A DNA stretch of 64,000 nucleotides, taken from positions 1 to 64,000 of the forward strand of contig CADAGX010000017.1 in NCBI GenBank assembly GCA_902787575.1. Direction: 5' to 3'. This stretch comes from an uncultured Bacteroidales bacterium (GTDB lineage Bacteria; Bacteroidota; Bacteroidia; Bacteroidales; Bacteroidaceae). The translations under genes were made by a program, and so were the position numbers. The notes under the pieces were generated by a model, which was given only the letters and a program-made list of their open reading frames with translations, had not been told where the DNA came from and searched no databases. Below are positions 18,068 through 26,780 of this stretch, piece after piece (within the stretch, counting starts at the first letter, position 1; every line of letters begins with the position of its first letter).

Positions 18068-18127
18068 CGAGGTGTGGGCTGAAGGCATGCATCTCGGCCC
18101 AAAACAAAAGAAAAAAGACAGAATCTG

Positions 18128-18158
18128 TTGGCGCTTCAGACTTTATTTCGTAACTTCG
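18128..18158 (+). promoter_or_regulatory. Probable promoter for the MFS gene
   Basis: TTG (18128-18130), 20-nt spacer, TAACTTCG (18151-18158; one mismatch to TAnnTTTG), 39 nt upstream of the MFS start. Confidence 0.5.
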
Positions 18159-18197
18159 CACCCATAAAGGACAAAAATATAATTGCAAAAAGAAAAA

Positions 18198-19823
18198 ATG
18201 ACACAAGCAATCGAGAAAACACTTCGCGACAGCGCTGCCATGCGCTGGACTGCTCTGCTGCTCTTGGCGCTGGCCATGTTCTGCAGCTACATCTTCATGG
18301 ACATCCTCTCTCCCATCAAAGACCTGATGCAGGAGACACGCGGCTGGGACTCCACTTCGTTCGGCCGCATGCAAGGCTCCGAGGTATTCCTCAACGTGTG
18401 GGTCTTCTTCCTCATCTTTGCCGGCATCATCCTCGACAAGATGGGTGTGCGATTCACCGCCGTGCTCTCGGCCGTCATCATGCTGCTGGGCGCCTGCATA
18501 AAATGGTACGCGGTGAGCGAGAGCTTTGCTGGAAGCGGACTGGAGGCATGGTTCGACTCGCATCTCAACTGGGGCCCGCTCTTTGGGCTCGAATGGCTGG
18601 ACATCCTGCCCTTTGCCGACGGGATGCCCGCTTCGGCCAAGTTTGCGGCCTGCGGCTTTATGATATTCGGCTGCGGCTGCGAGATGGCAGGCATCACAGT
18701 AAGCCGCGGAATCGTGAAGTGGTTCAAGGGCCGCGAGATGGCACTGGCCATGGGTTCTGAGATGGCGCTGGCCCGACTGGGCGTGGCTACCTGCATGATC
18801 TTCTCGCCCTTCTTTGCCCGACTGGGCGGACAGGTGAGCGTGAGCCGTTCGGTGGCTTTCGGGGTTGTGCTCATGTGCATCGCACTTATCATGACCGTCG
18901 TTTACTTCGTCATGGACCGCAAGCTGGACAACCAAACGGGCGAGGCCGAGGAAAAGGACGATCCGTTCAAGGTTTCCGACATCGGCAAGATTCTCACCGA
19001 CTCGGGGTTCTGGATTGTGGCGCTGCTGTGCGTGCTCTATTACTCGGCCATCTTCCCCTTCCAGAAGTACGCCGTAAATATGCTGCAATGCAACCTTACG
19101 CTCACAGCTCCTGATGCCGACTCGTTCTGGGCCGGCTCCACGGTGACCATCGTGCAGTATGTGATTATGCTGCTGGTGGCCGGCTTCGGCTTTGCAAGCA
19201 ACTTCCAGAAGCAGAAGTCGCGCCAGTATACCATGCTGGCCGTGAGCATCGCAGCTCTGGTGGCGTACTGCTATATGGGCTATATGCGCCAGTCGGCCGA
19301 GAGCATCTTTGCTGTGTTCCCACTGCTGGCCGTGCTCATCACACCCATCCTGGGCAGTTACGTTGACCACAAAGGCAAGGCGGCCTCGATGCTGATTCTA
19401 GGCTCGCTGCTGCTGATAGCCTGCCACCTGACGTTTGCCTTCGTGCTACCTCTGTTCAAGGGCAACGCAGTGGGCGGCATCGTGATTGCATACATCACCA
19501 TTCTGGTGCTTGGCTCCTCGTTCTCGCTGGTACCTGCATCATTGTGGCCAAGCGTGCCAAAGCTGGTGGACGCCAAAGTCATCGGCTCGGCCTATGCACT
19601 CATCTTCTGGATTCAGAACATCGGCCTGTGGCTCTTCCCACTGCTCATCGGGCAGGTGCTCGACAAGACGAATCCGGGCGTTACAGACCCCACACAGCTC
19701 AACTACACTGCGCCGCTGGTAATGTTGGCTTGCCTGGGTGTGGCTGCCCTGCTGCTGGGCTTCGTGCTGAAGGTGGTGGATCGCAAGAAAGGCTTGGGAC
19801 TCGAGGAACCGAACATTAAATAA
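18198..19823 (+). CDS. MFS transporter
   Basis: A 541-residue inner-membrane carrier with about 12 hydrophobic segments split by a charged central loop (RKLDNQTGEAEEKDDPFKVSD, near residue 245-265). The usual MFS loop 2-3 motif is seen as AGIILDKMGVRF. The ATG at 18198 was preferred to a TTG five codons upstream. It sits between secreted peptidases and a zinc peptidase, so peptide or amino-acid transport is possible, but no substrate can be inferred from motifs. Confidence 0.88.
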   Translation: MTQAIEKTLRDSAAMRWTALLLLALAMFCSYIFMDILSPIKDLMQETRGWDSTSFGRMQGSEVFLNVWVFFLIFAGIILDKMGVRFTAVLSAVIMLLGACIKWYAVSESFAGSGLEAWFDSHLNWGPLFGLEWLDILPFADGMPASAKFAACGFMIFGCGCEMAGITVSRGIVKWFKGREMALAMGSEMALARLGVATCMIFSPFFARLGGQVSVSRSVAFGVVLMCIALIMTVVYFVMDRKLDNQTGEAEEKDDPFKVSDIGKILTDSGFWIVALLCVLYYSAIFPFQKYAVNMLQCNLTLTAPDADSFWAGSTVTIVQYVIMLLVAGFGFASNFQKQKSRQYTMLAVSIAALVAYCYMGYMRQSAESIFAVFPLLAVLITPILGSYVDHKGKAASMLILGSLLLIACHLTFAFVLPLFKGNAVGGIVIAYITILVLGSSFSLVPASLWPSVPKLVDAKVIGSAYALIFWIQNIGLWLFPLLIGQVLDKTNPGVTDPTQLNYTAPLVMLACLGVAALLLGFVLKVVDRKKGLGLEEPNIK

Positions 19824-19880
19824 ACCACAAGCCCCTCCTCCATTCCAATCCCGAGGGCGCGGGCTATAAATTGTAACGTT

Positions 19881-20756
19881 ATGAATCTAAAAGGAAGAAG
19901 GGAAAGCTCAAACGTGGAAGACCGCCGCGGAATGAGCACAGGCGCCAAGGCCGGCGTAGGCGGCTTGGCAGGTATTATCCTCATAGCCGTGATGACGCTG
20001 ATGCAAGGCGGCGGCTTGGGCGATGTGGTGTCGAACGTAGTGCAGCAAGGCGGCCTCTCTGCCATTCAGGAAGAACAAGTAGAGGGACAGCGCGAGTTCA
20101 CGGCCGAAGAAGAGGAACTGGCAAAGTTCTCGCGTCAGGTGCTGGCCTCCACCGAGGACGTTTGGACCAAAGTATTCAAGCAGATGGGCAAGGAGTACTA
20201 TCCGCCCACGCTGGTGCTCTTTACGGGCAGCGTCAATAGTGCCTGCGGTCAGGCCAGCGCATCCGTCGGTCCCTTCTACTGCTCCGGCGACCAGAAACTC
20301 TACATCGACCTCTCGTTCTTCACCGACATGAAAGCACAACTGGGTGCCGACGGCGACTTCTCGTATGCCTACGTCATTGCACACGAGGTGGGACACCACG
20401 TGGAGAACCTGCTTGGCACGCTTAACGCCGCGCACACGCAGATGAGCAAGGTGGGCAAAGTGGAGGCCAACAAGATAAGCGTCCGCTTGGAACTGCTGGC
20501 CGACTACTATGCCGGCGTCTGGGGACACTACGAGAACGCTGCCTTTGGCTCGCTCGAGGCTGGCGACATCGAAGAGGCCATCGACTGCGCGCAGAAGATT
20601 GGCGACAACTACCTGCAGAAGAAGGCACAGGGATACGTGCAGCCCGAGTCGTTCACTCACGGCACTTCGGCACAGCGCATGAAGTGGCTCAAGAAGGGAC
20701 TCGACACAGGCGACATGAAGACCACCACCTTCAATGTCAGCGAAGCCGAGCTGTAA
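19881..20756 (+). CDS. Neutral zinc metallopeptidase (YpfJ/KPN_02809 family)
   Basis: A 291-residue membrane-anchored protein. After a short polar N-terminus there is one hydrophobic segment (VGGLAGIILIAVMTLM, residues 26-41), then the extracytoplasmic domain with VIAHEVGHHVENLLG (zinc site HEVGHH near 168), a downstream LELLADYYAGVW that supplies a likely third ligand, and the C-terminal FTHGTSAQRMKWL block conserved in the family. The substrate is unknown. It follows the MFS gene by 57 nt and precedes the alpha-galactosidase by 42 nt. Confidence 0.9.
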   Translation: MNLKGRRESSNVEDRRGMSTGAKAGVGGLAGIILIAVMTLMQGGGLGDVVSNVVQQGGLSAIQEEQVEGQREFTAEEEELAKFSRQVLASTEDVWTKVFKQMGKEYYPPTLVLFTGSVNSACGQASASVGPFYCSGDQKLYIDLSFFTDMKAQLGADGDFSYAYVIAHEVGHHVENLLGTLNAAHTQMSKVGKVEANKISVRLELLADYYAGVWGHYENAAFGSLEAGDIEEAIDCAQKIGDNYLQKKAQGYVQPESFTHGTSAQRMKWLKKGLDTGDMKTTTFNVSEAEL

Positions 20757-20798
20757 GAGAACAGACGCACACCGAAACCTTACGAAACAACACATCTT

Positions 20799-22979
20799 AT
20801 GAAGAAGAGCATGGCAGTCTTGGCCACGCTGTTGCTTATGGCAGCCTGTGCCTATGCGAAGAACGAAATATCCATCCAGACGAAGCAGACACAGCTGGTG
20901 CTGCAGGTGAAGGACGACGGACGTCTCTATCAGACCTATCTGGGCGAGCGCATCGAGGGCGTGAGCGACCTCTCGGTGTTCGACATGCCACGTTTGCGCC
21001 GCTCGCATACGCTAAGCCGCGGATTCGAAACATATCCCGTGCTGGGCACAGAGGATTTCTTCGAGCAGGCACTCGAGATACAGCACGCAGACGGGAACCC
21101 CACATCCGTGCTCAAGTACGTAAGCCACGAGCAACTGGCGCGCGAGGGCTACACTGAAACCATCATCCGCCTTCGCGACGAGGTCTATCCGCTCAGCGTC
21201 ACGCTCCACTACGCAGCCTATCCCGACTACGACGTCATCCGCCAGTGGAGCGAGATTCAGCACGACGAAAAGGGCAAGGTGTATCTCGGGCGCTACTACT
21301 CGTCTATGCTATACTTCGAGGAGGATTCCTATTTCCTCACGGAGTTTGCCAGCAACCACTCCAAGGAGATGCAAATGCTCAGCCAGCAACTGCTCTTCGG
21401 CAAGAAGATAATCGACTCGCGTCTGGGCACCCGTGCCGCCATGTTCGCGCAGCCGTTTTTCGAAGTCGGGCTGGGCGGTCCTGTGCGCGAGGAGGAAGGC
21501 ACCGTGCTGATGGGCACGCTGGGCTGGACGGGCAACTTCCGCTTCACTTTCGAGATAGACAACAACGGCGCCTTGCGCATCCTATCGGGCATCAACCCCG
21601 ACGCCTCACGCTACCTCTTGGCGCGTGGCAACGTCTTCCGCACACCGGACTTCTACTTCACGCTCTCCAACCGGGGACTTGGCGAGGGAAGCCGACGCTT
21701 CCAGCGCTGGATGCTCCGCCATCAGCTGCACATGGGTTCGGCAGACCGCATGACGCTGCTCAACAACTGGGAGAATACACATTTCGACTTCAACGAGCAG
21801 TCGCTCGGAGCGCTCTGTGGCGAAGCCAAGTCGCTGGGCGTGGACCTCTTCCTGCTGGACGACGGCTGGTTCGGCAACAAATATCCGCGCAGCAACGACA
21901 AAGCAGGCCTGGGCGACTGGGAGCCTACGCGCGAGAAGCTGCCTGGCGGAGTGCCCGCACTCGTCCGGGCCGCCAACGAGCAAGGCGTGGAATTTGGCAT
22001 CTGGATTGAGCCCGAAATGGTGAATCCCAAGAGCGAACTGGCCGAGAAGCACCCCGACTGGCTCCTTCGCCTTCCCGAACGCGACACCTACTACCAACGC
22101 AACCAGCTTGTGCTCGACCTCACGAACCCCGAGGTGCAGGATTTCGTCTTCGGCATAGTGGACCACCTGATGCAGGAGAATCCACGGCTGAAGTTCTTCA
22201 AGTGGGACGCCAACTCACCCATCACCAACGCCTACTCCACTTTCGAGAAAGACCGGCAAGGCAATCTCTTTGTGGACTATGTGAACGGACTCTACAGCGT
22301 CTTGCAGCGCATCCAGCAGAAGTACCCACAGCTATACATGATGATGTGTTCGGGCGGTGGCGGCCGCAGCGACTTCGAGGGCCTACGCTACTTCACGGAG
22401 TTCTGGCTCTCGGACAACACAGACCCCGTGGAGCGGCTCTTCATCCAGTGGGGCTACAGCCAGTTCATGCCCTCGAAAGCCATGTGCGCACACGTGACGA
22501 ACTGGAACCGGCAGGCGTCCGTCAAGTTCCGCCTCGATGTGGCCTTCTCCTGCAAGCTTGGTTTTGACATCAGCCTCAAGGACATGGCAGCCAGCGACCT
22601 CAAGTATTGCCAGCAAGCCATTGCCGAATACAACCGCCTGAAGCCCGTCATCTTCAGTCCCGACCTCTATCGTCTCGTTTCGCCCTACGACACGCCGCAT
22701 TGCGCACTCATGCGCGTCACAGAAGACCGCGGCCACGCACTTCTCTTTGCCTACGACACTCACCCGCGCTATGGCGAGGCGATTGTGCCCACTCGTCTAC
22801 GTGGTCTCGACCCTCAGAGCCGCTACCGCGTGCGTGAGATTTGTCTTATGGAAGGCCAGAAGAGCAATCTCGCCTGCCACGGCAAAGTCTATTCGGGCGA
22901 CTATCTGATGAAGGCCGGACTCATGGTGCTCGGCAGAGGCAAGCTCACGAGCCACATCATCGAGCTGACAAAAGAATAA
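20799..22979 (+). CDS. Secreted alpha-galactosidase (GH36)
   Basis: Retaining glycosidase that cleaves terminal alpha-1,6-galactose from raffinose-family oligosaccharides or galactomannan. The signal peptide ends near ACAYA. The N-terminal beta-sandwich is followed by a TIM barrel with LLDDGWFG, FGIWIEPEMVNP, then FKWDAN (nucleophile Asp near 469) and LSDNTD (acid/base Asp near 540), plus CSGGGGRSDFEG between them. The length of 726 residues is normal for GH36. A strong terminator follows at 23023. Confidence 0.94.
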   Translation: MKKSMAVLATLLLMAACAYAKNEISIQTKQTQLVLQVKDDGRLYQTYLGERIEGVSDLSVFDMPRLRRSHTLSRGFETYPVLGTEDFFEQALEIQHADGNPTSVLKYVSHEQLAREGYTETIIRLRDEVYPLSVTLHYAAYPDYDVIRQWSEIQHDEKGKVYLGRYYSSMLYFEEDSYFLTEFASNHSKEMQMLSQQLLFGKKIIDSRLGTRAAMFAQPFFEVGLGGPVREEEGTVLMGTLGWTGNFRFTFEIDNNGALRILSGINPDASRYLLARGNVFRTPDFYFTLSNRGLGEGSRRFQRWMLRHQLHMGSADRMTLLNNWENTHFDFNEQSLGALCGEAKSLGVDLFLLDDGWFGNKYPRSNDKAGLGDWEPTREKLPGGVPALVRAANEQGVEFGIWIEPEMVNPKSELAEKHPDWLLRLPERDTYYQRNQLVLDLTNPEVQDFVFGIVDHLMQENPRLKFFKWDANSPITNAYSTFEKDRQGNLFVDYVNGLYSVLQRIQQKYPQLYMMMCSGGGGRSDFEGLRYFTEFWLSDNTDPVERLFIQWGYSQFMPSKAMCAHVTNWNRQASVKFRLDVAFSCKLGFDISLKDMAASDLKYCQQAIAEYNRLKPVIFSPDLYRLVSPYDTPHCALMRVTEDRGHALLFAYDTHPRYGEAIVPTRLRGLDPQSRYRVREICLMEGQKSNLACHGKVYSGDYLMKAGLMVLGRGKLTSHIIELTKE

Positions 22980-22990
22980 CGTGCAAGCGC

Positions 22991-23013
22991 TGTATCCTGA
23001 CAGTCAGGATACA
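22991..23013. repeat. Perfect 23-bp palindrome after the alpha-galactosidase gene
   Basis: TGTATCCTGAC-A-GTCAGGATACA: two 11-bp arms around one base, starting 11 nt after the stop codon and directly before the terminator. It could be a protein site or part of 3'-end processing. Confidence 0.7.
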
Positions 23014-23022
23014 GAAGACACA

Positions 23023-23058
23023 CATCGCCCCGTCGGTTTCGACGGGGCGATGCTTTTT
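23023..23058 (+). terminator. Strong Rho-independent terminator
   Basis: A 13-bp perfect stem CATCGCCCCGTCG / CGACGGGGCGATG with loop GTTT, followed by CTTTTTCT. It ends the transcript of the alpha-galactosidase gene. Confidence 0.92.
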
Positions 23059-23140
23059 CTCCGGGCGGCGCATCACTGCAGCGCACGACTGGCGGGCAAG
23101 AGACCTTGCCCGGGTATTAACCAATTACGTTTCTAACATT

Positions 23141-24580
23141 TCAGTTCAACTTGAAGACGATAGGCAGGTGGAAGCGGCTGCGCACGGGCTCGCCCTGCTC
23201 GTTGCGGGCGGGCACCCATCGGGGCATCGCCTCCACCGTGCGCTTTCCTTCCTCGAAGAGCAGCTGACCGAGGTCGTCGCCTGCCTTGGGCTGGAGAGCG
23301 GACGTGGGATTCTTTTGTTTGAAGGCATCCACATCGGCCTGCGTCAGCCGCTTTCCGGGGCCGCGCACCTTCTCGACATGGGTGATGCGGCCGTCTTTCT
23401 CCACCACGAAGTTGAGAATCACGCGTCCCTGCACGCCAAATTCCTGGCACAGCCGCGGATAACGAATACTCTCGCTCATAAACTTCATGCAGGCGTCCCA
23501 GCCTTCGGGATATTCGGCGTTCACAGCCACCACGTTGAAGACGGAATCTTCCTTCGCCTCCTTCGCGGCTTCGACGGCAAACGGCTTATTATTTGTCTCC
23601 GATGTTTGCAGGACAGAAGTATTCTCCGTAACTTTGCCTCCGAGTTTAGACACTGCGCCCTCGATGGGTACTACGAACTTTGGCGTGGCGAAGGCGCTGA
23701 GTGCCAACGCTGCCGCGGGGATGACATAGAGCGCGCGAGCTCGCATCCACGCTTTGGATTTGTTTTTCTTGCACATCATAGTGATACGTTTTTTAGTTAA
23801 ACTGTGATTGAAGCTGTTGGCGAAAGCGTAGGAACCTGAGCCAACGGCTTTTTTAATGACCAATAATTGATATCCCTGCGCCGAGACGCCTTGCCGCAGC
23901 ACGTAGTCGTCTGCTTCGTACTCGTGAACATCGCGCAGACTGATGCCCAAAAGATAGACCAGCGGGTTCCACCACTGCACCATCTCGACTGCGCCCAGCA
24001 GCAACACGTCCCACGAGTGGCGGGCACGGATGTGGCCCATCTCGTGGAGCAGGATTTCGCGGCCGCTCTCGCGAAAGTCGGCTTCGCTGATGACCACGTT
24101 TCGCATCCAACTGAACGGCGCTACGTCGCCGGCGAGGCAATGGATGCGCACGCCGTCCTGCTCCTGACACCAGAGGTTGCCGCGCCGCACACCGTGATGC
24201 AGGCGAACGAGTTGGTTCACTCGCACCAGCAGTACACACGCCACGCCTGCCATGTAGACGATGCTCAGCAGCATGAAGAGCGAGAGGCCGTTCTCTGCCG
24301 CACGCCGAGCGGCAGAAACCTCCACTTCGGGCAGCACTGTGGCAATGGGAACGCCCAGACTGATGAGTTGCTGCTGTGCCGCCTGCACCACGGGCTGGCC
24401 ATCGAGCGAAAGCCACGGGATGTTGCACAGCGGCAGTACGAGCGAGAGCAGCAGCATGCCGAGCAACACTGCGCGATTGAAGGCGAAAAACGTCTCGCGG
24501 CGCAGCAACAGCACGTACGGCACGTAGAGCAGTATCAGCACGAAGGCCGACTTCATCGAATACAACAGTAAATCAGCCAT
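23141..24580 (-). CDS. M56 (BlaR1-like) membrane peptidase with C-terminal TonB domain
   Basis: A 479-residue signal-transducing membrane metallopeptidase. Four hydrophobic segments in the first ~300 residues surround the zinc site HEMGHIRARHSWD near residue 180. After a linker the last ~110 residues form a TonB-like domain (the YPRLCQEFGVQGRVILNFVVEKDGRI pattern). M56 proteins with a partner BlaI sense a signal and relieve repression. The ATG at 24580 overlaps the blaI stop by one base (TGATG), so the pair is coupled; a GTG one codon upstream is also possible. No beta-lactamase gene is nearby, so the regulon is unknown. Confidence 0.88.
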   Translation of the reverse strand: MADLLLYSMKSAFVLILLYVPYVLLLRRETFFAFNRAVLLGMLLLSLVLPLCNIPWLSLDGQPVVQAAQQQLISLGVPIATVLPEVEVSAARRAAENGLSLFMLLSIVYMAGVACVLLVRVNQLVRLHHGVRRGNLWCQEQDGVRIHCLAGDVAPFSWMRNVVISEADFRESGREILLHEMGHIRARHSWDVLLLGAVEMVQWWNPLVYLLGISLRDVHEYEADDYVLRQGVSAQGYQLLVIKKAVGSGSYAFANSFNHSLTKKRITMMCKKNKSKAWMRARALYVIPAAALALSAFATPKFVVPIEGAVSKLGGKVTENTSVLQTSETNNKPFAVEAAKEAKEDSVFNVVAVNAEYPEGWDACMKFMSESIRYPRLCQEFGVQGRVILNFVVEKDGRITHVEKVRGPGKRLTQADVDAFKQKNPTSALQPKAGDDLGQLLFEEGKRTVEAMPRWVPARNEQGEPVRSRFHLPIVFKLN

Positions 24581-24966
24581 CACTCCTCACCTCCTTTCTC
24601 CACCATCGACAGCAGGCGCTGCACTTCGTCGGGCGTCAGATGCTCCTCTGCCACAAAGTAGTTCAGCATCCGCCGCACGCTGCCACCGAAGAAGTTGTGC
24701 TTCACCTCCTGCATGGTGCGTCGCGTGTACTCCACTTTGGTGATGAGCGGCACGAAGCGGTGCGTCTTGCCCTGTCCTTTCTCCTTGTGAAAATCCAGAT
24801 AACCCTTCTCGTAGAGCACCTTCAGATACGTGGCCACAGTGGTGTAGGCCGGTTGCGGTTCCATTTTCTCCAGCACGTCCCAGGCGCAAACGCTGCCGCC
24901 CAGTTCCCAGATGATGTTCATCACCTGGAATTCCACACGTGTCAAGGTTGTTTCGCTGCGTTTCAT
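24580..24966 (-). CDS. BlaI/MecI-family transcriptional repressor
   Basis: A 128-residue winged-helix repressor. The pattern LTRVEFQVMNIIWELGG, then TTVATYLKVLYEKGYL (recognition helix, residues 42-57) and the RTMQEVKHNFFGGSVRRML dimerisation region are typical of the family, whose members are cleaved or displaced when the partner M56 protein is activated. It is the first gene of a two-gene unit with the M56-TonB protein and probably represses its own promoter (palindrome at 25038). Confidence 0.93.
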   Translation of the reverse strand: MKRSETTLTRVEFQVMNIIWELGGSVCAWDVLEKMEPQPAYTTVATYLKVLYEKGYLDFHKEKGQGKTHRFVPLITKVEYTRRTMQEVKHNFFGGSVRRMLNYFVAEEHLTPDEVQRLLSMVEKGGEE

Positions 24967-25004
24967 AAGCTTCTTTTCTTACGTTGTTTTCGAGTTTCTG
25001 AGTG

Positions 25005-25051
25005 CAAATTAAACGGAACGAAACGAATCTCGCAATATTTCGATATCGAAA
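25005..25051 (-). promoter_or_regulatory. blaI promoter and candidate operator
   Basis: Minus-strand TTAATTTG (25005-25012, one mismatch to TAnnTTTG) with TTG (25033-25035) at a 20-nt spacing. Immediately upstream is a perfect 14-bp palindrome TTTCGATATCGAAA (25038-25051), well placed for BlaI binding. The operator role is inference. Confidence 0.5.
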
Positions 25052-25216
25052 ATTTTAGAAATCCACATCTTTTTAACTTTTATTCTTAGTTATTCGCCGA
25101 AGAAGCGCGACTTTATCCGCCACTTTTCGTAACGTTGGCATAAGACATGCCGAACTTACTACGTCTCGGCAGTATAAGAAAAAAGAATTTTTCTTTGTGC
25201 TGCTCTCAACTTTTCG

Positions 25217-25224
25217 TAACTTTG
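25217..25224 (+). promoter_or_regulatory. -7 element for the GH16 gene
   Basis: TAACTTTG, 105 nt upstream of the GH16 start. Transcription would begin near 25231, just before the 22-bp array, so the whole array would be in the 5' UTR. Confidence 0.6.
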
Positions 25225-25235
25225 CACCGAGAGAT

Positions 25236-25323
25236 GCCACACGTGGCAATGCGAAATGCGACACGTCGCAAAACGAAATGCGACGCGTGGCAAGACGAAA
25301 TGCGACGCGTGGCAAAAATAAAA
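25236..25323 (+). repeat. 22-bp-period array, locus 2 (4 units, in the GH16 5' UTR)
   Basis: Cores at exact 22-nt steps: GCCACACGTGGC (25236), GCGACACGTCGC (25258), GCGACGCGTGGC (25280), GCGACGCGTGGC (25302). The spacers here are also alike (CAANNCGAAAT type). The last unit ends 5 nt before the start codon. This is the most regular of the four arrays. Confidence 0.9.
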
Positions 25324-25328
25324 ACCAT

Positions 25329-26174
25329 ATGAAGAAACTTTTTTTTCTGCTGGCCGCTCTGTGGGCCATGACAGCCAGCGCTGAGAAACGCTGCCCGCTG
25401 GAGGGTTACCGCATGGTGTGGCACGATGAGTTCCGGGGCAAGGAACTGAACCTGAAGAAGTGGACCTACCAAGAGGCACGCGCCGGATGGGTGAACAACG
25501 AGCTGCAGACCTATGTAGCCGGCCGCACGCCTGAGGGACGGCCCACAGTGGAGGTGTCGGACGGCACGCTGAAGATTCACGCCATCAAGGAGGGCGACAA
25601 AATCTACTCGGGCCGCATCTACGGCCATCGCCAAGAGGGATTCCTCTACGGCTACTTCGAGGCACGCATCAAGTTGCCCGTGGGACGCGGCACGTGGCCC
25701 GCTTTCTGGATGATGCCCGTGAAGCACCGCAACGGCTGGCCCGCTGACGGCGAGATTGACATCATGGAGGAAGTGGGCGCCAACCCCAACTATGTCTCCT
25801 CCTCTATCCACTGCACCGCCTACAACCATCCGCAGAAGACACAGAAGACGCACGAATCGCTGTGCGAAACGGCCGAAAGTGACTTCCACCTCTACGCCCT
25901 CGAATGGACAAACCGCTACATCCGAACGTACGTGGACGGACAGGAGCAGTTATACTTCGAGAACGACGGCAAGTGGGACAACGACACGTGGCCCTTCTCG
26001 TGGGAATTCTACCCTATTCTGAATCTGGCATGGGGCGGCAACTGGGGCGGCTACCGAGGAATCGACTGGGATGCGCTGCCAGTGACTATGGAAGTGGACT
26101 ACGTACGCGTATGGCAGAAGTACAAAAGTCTGCATGCGCTGCCCAGCTTGAAACACGGCACCGTGGGTCTCTGA
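25329..26174 (+). CDS. Secreted GH16 beta-glucanase (laminarinase type)
   Basis: A 281-residue secreted enzyme that cleaves beta-1,3- or mixed beta-1,3/1,4-glucans. The signal peptide (KLFFLLAALWAMTASA) ends near residue 18. The catalytic ExDxxE motif appears as GEIDIMEE near residue 140 (nucleophile and acid/base Glu flanking the helper Asp), preceded by GTWPAFWMMP and followed by HLYALEW, a standard GH16 order. The start at 25329 was chosen because the longer upstream frame runs through the repeat array. It is followed by queH after 11 nt. Confidence 0.93.
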   Translation: MKKLFFLLAALWAMTASAEKRCPLEGYRMVWHDEFRGKELNLKKWTYQEARAGWVNNELQTYVAGRTPEGRPTVEVSDGTLKIHAIKEGDKIYSGRIYGHRQEGFLYGYFEARIKLPVGRGTWPAFWMMPVKHRNGWPADGEIDIMEEVGANPNYVSSSIHCTAYNHPQKTQKTHESLCETAESDFHLYALEWTNRYIRTYVDGQEQLYFENDGKWDNDTWPFSWEFYPILNLAWGGNWGGYRGIDWDALPVTMEVDYVRVWQKYKSLHALPSLKHGTVGL

Positions 26175-26185
26175 ATCAGCGACAC

Positions 26186-26767
26186 ATGAAAACAGAAATG
26201 CAGACCGAAGAATTTCTGCCCGCCGAAGTGCTGCTCCACGCCTGCTGCGCTCCGTGCTCGAGCGCCATCGTGGAGTGGCTGCTCGCCCACGCTGTGCGGC
26301 CTACCATTTTCTACTTCAACCCCAACATCTGGCCGCTGGAGGAATACGAGATACGCAAGGAGGAGAGCAAGCGACACGCCGAAAGCCTGTCGGTGCGCTG
26401 GATAGACGGCGACTACGACCATGCGGAGTGGCTACGCGGCGTATGCGGACTCGAGGGCGAGCCCGAGCGTGGACGCCGCTGCGAGCAGTGCTTCACGTTG
26501 CGACTCACAGAGGCGGCTCGGATGGCTCACGAACTGGGCATTCCCACCTTTGCCACCACGCTGGCCTCATCGCGCTGGAAAAGCCTCGAACAGATAAACC
26601 GAGCCGGACAGGCGGCCGAACTGGCCGTCCCGGGCACCACATTCTGGGCCCGCAACTGGCGCAAGGGAGGATTGCAGGAGCGCCGCAACCAGTTGCTCCG
26701 CGAGTTTGGTTTCTATAATCAGCAGTATTGTGGCTGCGAGTTCAGCCAAAGAGGAAAAGACACGTAG
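26186..26767 (+). CDS. queH: Epoxyqueuosine reductase QueH
   Basis: Catalyses the last step of queuosine synthesis in tRNA, reducing epoxyqueuosine, as an alternative to QueG. The 193-residue protein has the family cysteine pattern: CCAPCS at residues 20-25 and CGLEGEPERGRRCEQC near 88-103 (iron-sulfur ligands), then RLTEAARMA and TTLASSRWKS, with a final YCGCEF. The start at 26186 places it 11 nt after the GH16 stop; a much longer in-frame extension overlaps GH16 and was rejected. It is convergent with uvrB. Confidence 0.93.
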   Translation: MKTEMQTEEFLPAEVLLHACCAPCSSAIVEWLLAHAVRPTIFYFNPNIWPLEEYEIRKEESKRHAESLSVRWIDGDYDHAEWLRGVCGLEGEPERGRRCEQCFTLRLTEAARMAHELGIPTFATTLASSRWKSLEQINRAGQAAELAVPGTTFWARNWRKGGLQERRNQLLREFGFYNQQYCGCEFSQRGKDT

Positions 26768-26780
26768 CTGCCGAAGGGAC

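Noticed and set aside
25236..25323. CRISPR-like array
   Set aside because: Repeats are 12 bp with 10-nt spacers that are partly conserved; no leader or cas genes. Far from CRISPR dimensions.
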